This document shows positions 33,342 to 37,430 of a stretch of DNA of 37,430 bases, piece after piece. The notes under the pieces were generated by a model that saw nothing but the letters and a program-made list of their open reading frames with translations, did no database searches and was not told the DNA's origin. The DNA comes from an uncultured Clostridia bacterium (GTDB taxonomy: Bacteria; Bacillota; Clostridia; Lachnospirales; CAG-274): the NCBI GenBank assembly GCA_910579745.1, contig CAJTVH010000026.1, positions 1 to 37,430 of the forward strand, written 5' to 3'. The translations under genes and the position numbers were made by a program. Position 1 is the first letter of the stretch. Each line of letters opens with the position of its first letter.

Positions 33342-34196
33342 ATGAGTAATCTTAGTCAAAATAATGAAAAACATATATCATTTGAAGTTTTTCCTCCTAA
33401 AAAAGATGGTAATTTTTTAATCGCTACTGAAGTGATTAAGGAGATTTCAAAATTATCTCCCGATTTTATAAGTGTGACTTATGGCGCGGGAGGAAGTCAA
33501 TCAAAAAAAACATTAGAAATCGCGTCGTATATAGAAAATGAGTTACATATAACCGCTGTAGCGCACTTGACTTGTATTGGAAGTACAAAAGAAGAAATAT
33601 ATAAACGATGTAAAGAATTTAAGGAGCGGAATGTCAGTAAAATACTTGCTTTAAGAGGTGATAGACCTAAAGATATGACAGACGAGAGGTATAACCATAG
33701 AGAATTTATATATGCTTCTGATTTAATTAAATTTATAAAAGAGAAATTTGATTTAAGTATCATTGGAGCTTGTTATCCAGAAAAACATTTTGAGGCTTTA
33801 AGCTTGGATGATGATTTAAAATACATGAGACAAAAGCAGGATTTAGGTGTGGAAAGCTTTATAAGTCAGTTGTTTTTTGATAATACTTATTTCTATAATT
33901 TTATGGAAAAAGCAAGAAAAGTAGGAATTAAAGCTTCTGTTCACGCTGGAATTATGCCTGTTACATCTGTAAAACAAATAGGTACAACTGTTTCTTTATC
34001 TGGTTCGTCTGTACCTAAAAAATTGTCGGATTTGATTGCGAAGTACAGCGACAAACCAAGTGATATGTATAAAGCCGGAATAGATTATTCAATAAATCAG
34101 ATAAGGGATTTGCTAAAAAATTGTGTAGGGGAAATTCATATTTATACGATGAATAAACCGGATGTGGCAAAAGCTATCATAGAGGGAATCCAGTAA
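33342..34196 (+). CDS. metF: 5,10-methylenetetrahydrofolate reductase
   Basis: MetF reduces methylenetetrahydrofolate to methyltetrahydrofolate, supplying methyl groups for methionine and, in acetogens, the Wood-Ljungdahl pathway. The FAD-binding barrel is recognisable: HISFEVFPPKKDGNF near the start (catalytic Glu), DFISVTYGAGGSQSKKTLEI, AVAHLTCIGSTKEEI, KILALRGDRPKD and SIIGACYPEKHFEA. Length 284 residues, normal for the bacterial enzyme. ATG 33342 follows AAAGAAAGG. No metV or methionine synthase gene is nearby, so it appears to be a stand-alone transcript from the promoter at 33184. Confidence 0.93.
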   Translation: MSNLSQNNEKHISFEVFPPKKDGNFLIATEVIKEISKLSPDFISVTYGAGGSQSKKTLEIASYIENELHITAVAHLTCIGSTKEEIYKRCKEFKERNVSKILALRGDRPKDMTDERYNHREFIYASDLIKFIKEKFDLSIIGACYPEKHFEALSLDDDLKYMRQKQDLGVESFISQLFFDNTYFYNFMEKARKVGIKASVHAGIMPVTSVKQIGTTVSLSGSSVPKKLSDLIAKYSDKPSDMYKAGIDYSINQIRDLLKNCVGEIHIYTMNKPDVAKAIIEGIQ

Positions 34197-34212
34197 ACTG
34201 TATATATTATAA

Positions 34213-34257
34213 TTTATCTGAAAACTAAAATACTTATAAAAAATAAATTAAGTTCTG
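34213..34257. repeat. MITE-1 left-end fragment (interrupted)
   Basis: ATCTGAAAACTAAAATACTT and the AT-rich bases after it match the left end of MITE-1. The similarity stops where MITE-2 (34258-34338) begins. A possible remnant of the right end lies around 34430-34450. Confidence 0.5.
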
Positions 34258-34338
34258 GGCTGTCTTAAAACTTAGTATTTATTGTTAAAATTTAATAAAT
34301 TTTTAACAATTAAAAAATATTTTAGTTTTAAGACAACC
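34258..34338. repeat. MITE-2, 81-base hairpin element nested in a MITE-1 remnant
   Basis: The left end is GGCTGTCTTAAAACTTAG and the right end, reversed, GGTTGTCTTAAAACTAAA. The interior ATTGTTAAAA and TTTTAACAAT also pair, so nearly all 81 bases form one hairpin. The ends differ from MITE-1 and from every IS in this window, so its helper is elsewhere. It lies between convergent genes metF and the AKR at 34517 and may serve both as a terminator. Confidence 0.6.
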
Positions 34339-34516
34339 TATAATAAAAATGGAAATTTTGTTAAAAAAAATAAACTGAAAGAAATAGCTGATTCCCTCAA
34401 TTTATTTTTTTAAATTTTCTCCTGTATTTTGATTTTCAATTTTGCTGTAAGGGTTTATTTAAATAATAAATATATTTGTTAACTTAAACTCCATATAAGT
34501 TTCAATAGAATTTATC

Positions 34517-35644
34517 TTAAAGCTTTTTAGCGAAGTTAGACATAGCCTCTGAAATTTTAATTTGCTGAGGACATACGACTTCACAGTTTCGACAACCAAC
34601 GCAAGCCCCAGGCCATTTTTCTTTGGGTAACGCTGATAATGCCATAGGCGCTATAAAACCCCCGTCTGTAAAATTATGTTCATTATATAAGGAAATTAAC
34701 TCCGGAATATCAAGTTTTTGAGGGCAATGACTCACACAATAATGACAAGAGGTGCAGGGCAATGTTTTTTTACTGAGCATTGTGTCTGCTATATTTAAAA
34801 GTGTATTTTTTTCATTTTCTGTTAAGGGGGAATCTATTTTAAAAGTATGTATATTATCTTTTAATTGTTCGAAATTAGACATTCCTGAAAGAATCATTGT
34901 AACGTTTTTTATGGATTGTAAAAATCTAAATGCCCACGCTGGAATTTTCTCACTGGGACGTAATCTTTTGAGTTTATCGGAATCTTCTTCTGATAAGTTA
35001 GCAAGCTTACCTCCTCTTAATGGTTCCATTACCCAAACAGGTATGTTATGTTTTTTTAGTAGCGCGACTTTTGATTTCGCGTCTTGAAATGTCCAGTCGA
35101 GATAATTTAATTGTATTTGGCAGAATTCCATATATTTCCCATAAGCGTCAAGAAAACGTTCAATAATATCACAGCTTCCATGCGCTGAAAAACCAAGATA
35201 TTTTATGCGGCCATTATTTTTTTGTTCTATTAAATAATTAAGTATATTATACTTTTCATCAAGGTAGGCGTCAATATTCATTTCACAGACATTATGAAAT
35301 AGATAAAAATCAAAATACTCAATTCTGCATTTTCTTAGCTGTTTTTCAAAAATTTCTTCTACTTTATCCATATTTGATAAATCATATCCTGGAAATTTAG
35401 TAGCGAGATAATAACTATCACGAGGATACTTTTCAAGTAGATTACCCATTACTATTTCTGAATTACCACTATGATAGCCCCATGCTGTATCATAATAGTT
35501 TATTCCTTGCTCCATAGCATAGTCAATCATTTTAGCCGCTGCGTTTTCGTCTATTTTGGAATCATCGCCGTTGATGACAGGTAAACGCATTGTTCCCATA
35601 CCAAGAGCCGATAGTTTTAAATTGTGAAAATCTTTATAAATCAT
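34517..35644 (-). CDS. Aldo-keto reductase with C-terminal 2x[4Fe-4S] ferredoxin domain
   Basis: A 375-residue AKR barrel with a ferredoxin tail, a type common in anaerobic Clostridia. The N-terminus LSALGMGTMRLPV is typical. The catalytic tetrad is complete: Asp and Tyr in NYYDTAWGYHSG, Lys in YLATKFPG, His in FYLFHNV. Cluster motifs are CTSCHYCVSHCP (about 300) and CVGCRNCEVVCP (about 350). The substrate is not evident. It differs from the AKR at 21969, which has lost Tyr and Lys. ATG 35644 has AAAGGAG upstream on the minus strand. Stand-alone gene. Confidence 0.88.
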   Translation of the reverse strand: MIYKDFHNLKLSALGMGTMRLPVINGDDSKIDENAAAKMIDYAMEQGINYYDTAWGYHSGNSEIVMGNLLEKYPRDSYYLATKFPGYDLSNMDKVEEIFEKQLRKCRIEYFDFYLFHNVCEMNIDAYLDEKYNILNYLIEQKNNGRIKYLGFSAHGSCDIIERFLDAYGKYMEFCQIQLNYLDWTFQDAKSKVALLKKHNIPVWVMEPLRGGKLANLSEEDSDKLKRLRPSEKIPAWAFRFLQSIKNVTMILSGMSNFEQLKDNIHTFKIDSPLTENEKNTLLNIADTMLSKKTLPCTSCHYCVSHCPQKLDIPELISLYNEHNFTDGGFIAPMALSALPKEKWPGACVGCRNCEVVCPQQIKISEAMSNFAKKL

Positions 35645-36027
35645 TTTAGCAACTCCTTTTTTATTATATATTTAAAAATTTTTTGATATTTTCATAGTGA
35701 AAGATAACGAATATTATTTAGAAAACTTATATATAAGGTTTTAAACTTATTATATAGATTTTAGATACCTTGTAAATAAATATTTTTTATTAGTATATCA
35801 TAATATATCACGTACAACAATAAAAATATTGATATTATTTATAAAATTCAAAGTGAAAAGATATTAAATTTTTTATTTCGCTATATACTTTTAAATCTAA
35901 CTCTTGATACACCTTAAAAACACCTTAAAAACCAGCTTTTTGAACAAAATTACAATATACTTTATTGGAGAGTTTCTTCCATTATTATAATTACTTTTGT
36001 TAGCTAATTTTGTTTTTATATTCACTA
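35645..36027. other. AT-rich intergenic stretch
   Basis: No gene is visible. A short tandem repeat ACACCTTAAAAACACCTTAA lies around 35912, and sequences such as TTAGATACCTTGTAAATAAA (about 35760) vaguely recall MITE-1 ends. Nothing firmer can be said. Confidence 0.35.
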
Positions 36028-36185
36028 TCATTCTTCCTTATTGCTGTTTATAAAATTGTCAATAATATTTTTAATTTTTCTCACAATAAATGTACCGATA
36101 CTAAATTGCATTTTCTCCGCTATCTCGATGGCTCTCTCCGGCCAATTACAGTTAATCTCAACGTAATTTTCTATAATATTCGCTA
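36028..36185 (-). pseudogene. C-terminal gene fragment cut by the IS5-family element
   Basis: On the minus strand the frame ending at TGA 36028-36030 encodes about 50 residues, including ANIIENYVEINCNWPERAIE and IAEKMQFSIGTFIVRKIKNI. The frame enters the IS end at 36186, so the N-terminal part is missing, and no matching piece lies on the far side of the IS (37058 on). The family is not recognised. The helical, basic composition might fit a small DNA-binding or immunity-type protein, but this is open. Confidence 0.45.
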
Positions 36186-37054
36186 AAGTGCGTTTGAAAA
36201 TTACTATTTTCTGGTGATTTTATCCATATCAAAATCGAAGAGGGGCATATAAATCCCATATATGTGAACGCCAGCTTATCATAACGGGGGGCAATGCGAC
36301 GGAAGCCCTTCACTTTGAGAAAGTATTTCTCTGCCAGATGGCACTCTTTATACAGCCACCAGTCGCAACGGCGCTCAAATTTGGTTCCTTTTTTGGACGG
36401 GATAGTTGGATCCCCGCCATTTTCATAGATATAATCAATCAGATTCTGGCTGTCATAACCATGGTCCGCAAGCACAACGCTTCCTTCTATATTTACATTC
36501 TTCAGTACAGGGATGGCGAAATTGATTTCATTACGCTGTCCTTCGCTAAGCATCAGATAGACAGGATTGCCATAAGCGTCTGTGGCCGCATGGATTTTGG
36601 AACTGGTTCCTCCCCGACTGTGCCCGGTCCCGTTTGGAGGCCCCCTTTTTTTGCGCTTGCGCTGTACTGGTGAGCCTGGACAATTGTGGCGTCCAGTTAT
36701 AGTTCAGCCTCAAGGCTGAGTACTCGGAAGATATTATCAAGAATACCGTCATCAATCCATTTGCGGAAGTGGCTGTATACCGAATTCCAGGGGCCATAAC
36801 GCTCATGAAAGTCACGCCGCAGGGCACCGCTGCGTGCGATCCAGACCATCCCATTAAACATGGTACGGTTGTCCTTTGAAGGACGTCCGGGTTTTCCAGT
36901 TTTTTCTTGAGGAAGTAAAGACGCGGTCTGTTCCCATTCCTGATCGGTAAGTTCGTAACGACTTAACATAATAGCAGCCCCATTTTTCTTTATTTTACCA
37001 TGAAAAGAGGCAATAAACAAATATTTTGTATACTTTTTAATTTTCAAACACGCT
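36186..37054 (-). mobile_element. IS5-family element (IS427-like, orfA/orfB), 869 bases
   Basis: Imperfect inverted repeats (right, reversed: GAGCGTGTTTGAAAATTA; left: AAGTGCGTTTGAAAATTA; 15 of 18 match) are flanked by CTA on both sides (36183-36185, 37055-37057). Its GC content is clearly above the surroundings, suggesting recent arrival from another host. Its ends resemble those of the MITE-1 family, so it or a relative is the likely source of the transposase that moved them. Confidence 0.85.
36205..36969 (-). pseudogene. IS5-family transposase orfA+orfB, orfA with premature stop
   Basis: orfA starts at ATG 36969 (LSRYELTDQEWEQTASLLPQ), continues GKPGRPSKDNRTMFNGMVWI and GILDNIFRVLSLEAEL, then meets TAA at 36697. 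Beyond it the same frame reads LDATIVQAHQYSASAKKGG, which carries the first catalytic Asp. An A7G5 run near 36650 is a plausible frameshift site leading into orfB: SRGGTSSKIHAATDAYGNPV, VVLADHGYDSQNLIDYIYEN (second Asp), YKECHLAEKYFLKVKGFRRI (Glu). Apart from the TAA in orfA the element looks complete. Whether that TAA kills it is uncertain; I list it as probably inactive. Confidence 0.65.
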
Positions 37055-37069
37055 CTAGGAGATGATAAT

Positions 37070-37297
37070 ATGAAATACGAAAAATTAATTGAAAGAGTTA
37101 ATGGGGGAGAAGAATTTTTATTTGAATATAATAATGAAGAATATTGGATTAGTCAAAATAAATATGGATATTATCTGACTAAAGTGAGTAATGGAGCTAC
37201 ACAAGAATTTGATAGGGTTTCAGAGTTATTCAAAAATGCTAAAATTGATGGTAAAACAATTTTAGAAATATGGAATATTATAAAAGAGCAATTTTAG
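37070..37297 (+). CDS. Small immunity-like protein next to Rhs DNA
   Basis: A 75-residue acidic protein, MKYEKLIERVNGGEEFLFEY then NNEEYWISQNKYGYYLTKVS, with alternating strands and a helical end (KTILEIWNIIKEQF). SD GGAG at 37058 lies directly beyond the IS end, 8 bases before ATG 37070. The size, acidity, aromatic content and position 5' of an Rhs/YD fragment are typical of immunity proteins in polymorphic toxin loci. No family is recognised, so the function is inference. Confidence 0.6.
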   Translation: MKYEKLIERVNGGEEFLFEYNNEEYWISQNKYGYYLTKVSNGATQEFDRVSELFKNAKIDGKTILEIWNIIKEQF

Positions 37298-37319
37298 TTT
37301 ATTTTTCTAAATAAAACAA

Positions 37320-37430
37320 ATAAACTTATGTTGTAGGAGAACGGACAGAAACAGGGTAAAAATGACATATGAGTATAACTCGCAGGGGAAGGTGACTTTG
37401 GAGAAAGGGGAGAAGGGAAGGAAAACAGAG
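37320..37430 (+). pseudogene. Rhs/YD-repeat fragment (runs off window)
   Basis: The frame reads RTDRNRVKMTYEYNSQGKVT and LEKGEKGRKTE, the style of an Rhs YD-repeat, with G-rich DNA unlike its surroundings. It has no plausible start and no SD, so it is the interior of a displaced Rhs gene piece. With the fragment at 2505 it shows Rhs DNA on both sides of the window. Confidence 0.55.

Overview
The window is very AT-rich DNA from a low-GC anaerobic Firmicute, most likely a Clostridia/Lachnospirales-type bacterium. The pointers are strong purine-rich Shine-Dalgarno (SD) sites, frequent TTG starts, a nickel-pincer (lar) operon, a TrpB2-type synthase, two aldo-keto reductases with fused ferredoxin domains, and a DUF5717-like locus next to Hsp70 genes. 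No rRNA, tRNA, CRISPR array or phage module was seen.

Layout. 1-880: ruvB (partial) and ruvA on the minus strand. 1081-3457: a scrap yard with a small frameshifted gene, a dead IS982-type element, a decayed Rhs/YD-repeat tail with a lipase-like C-terminus, and an IS5-type remnant. 3834-6526: larE-larB-larC. 6640-6953: two MITE copies. 7191-7835: an SSB-like protein. 8133-12278 (minus): trpB2, aroA and tyrA. 12782-13669 (minus): a secreted copper-amine-oxidase-N-like protein. 14066-29810 (plus): the Hsp70 region. 30159-31643: a sugar-isomerase-like protein. 32179-33018 (minus): an M23 peptidase. 33342-34196: metF. 34517-35644 (minus): an aldo-keto reductase. 36028-37430: a gene fragment cut by an IS5-family element, a small immunity-like ORF and another Rhs scrap.

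The most interesting part is the roughly 16-kb Hsp70 region. In order it carries a DUF5717-like gene split by one in-frame TAA, a lid-less Hsp70 (A), a 549-residue helical protein ending in a recognisable GrpE-type domain, an aldo-keto reductase-ferredoxin fusion that lacks two tetrad residues, a pseudo-ATPase Hsp70 (B), a typical Hsp70 (C), an Hsp70 fused to a von Willebrand A domain (D), and a TPR protein. No J-domain (HPD) protein is visible. I infer a dedicated chaperone or regulatory complex: several Hsp70 ATPases, their own nucleotide-exchange factor, and TPR and vWA partners for recognition. Its client is unknown.

Two further themes run through the window. First, three genes (ruvB, the DUF5717-like gene and the ferredoxin AKR) have an SD site and a family-like N-terminus but only ATT or ATA where the start codon should be. 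Second, a family of about 135-160 bp hairpin MITEs has ends matching those of the IS5-family element at 36186-37054, with CTA duplications, which suggests mobilisation in trans.
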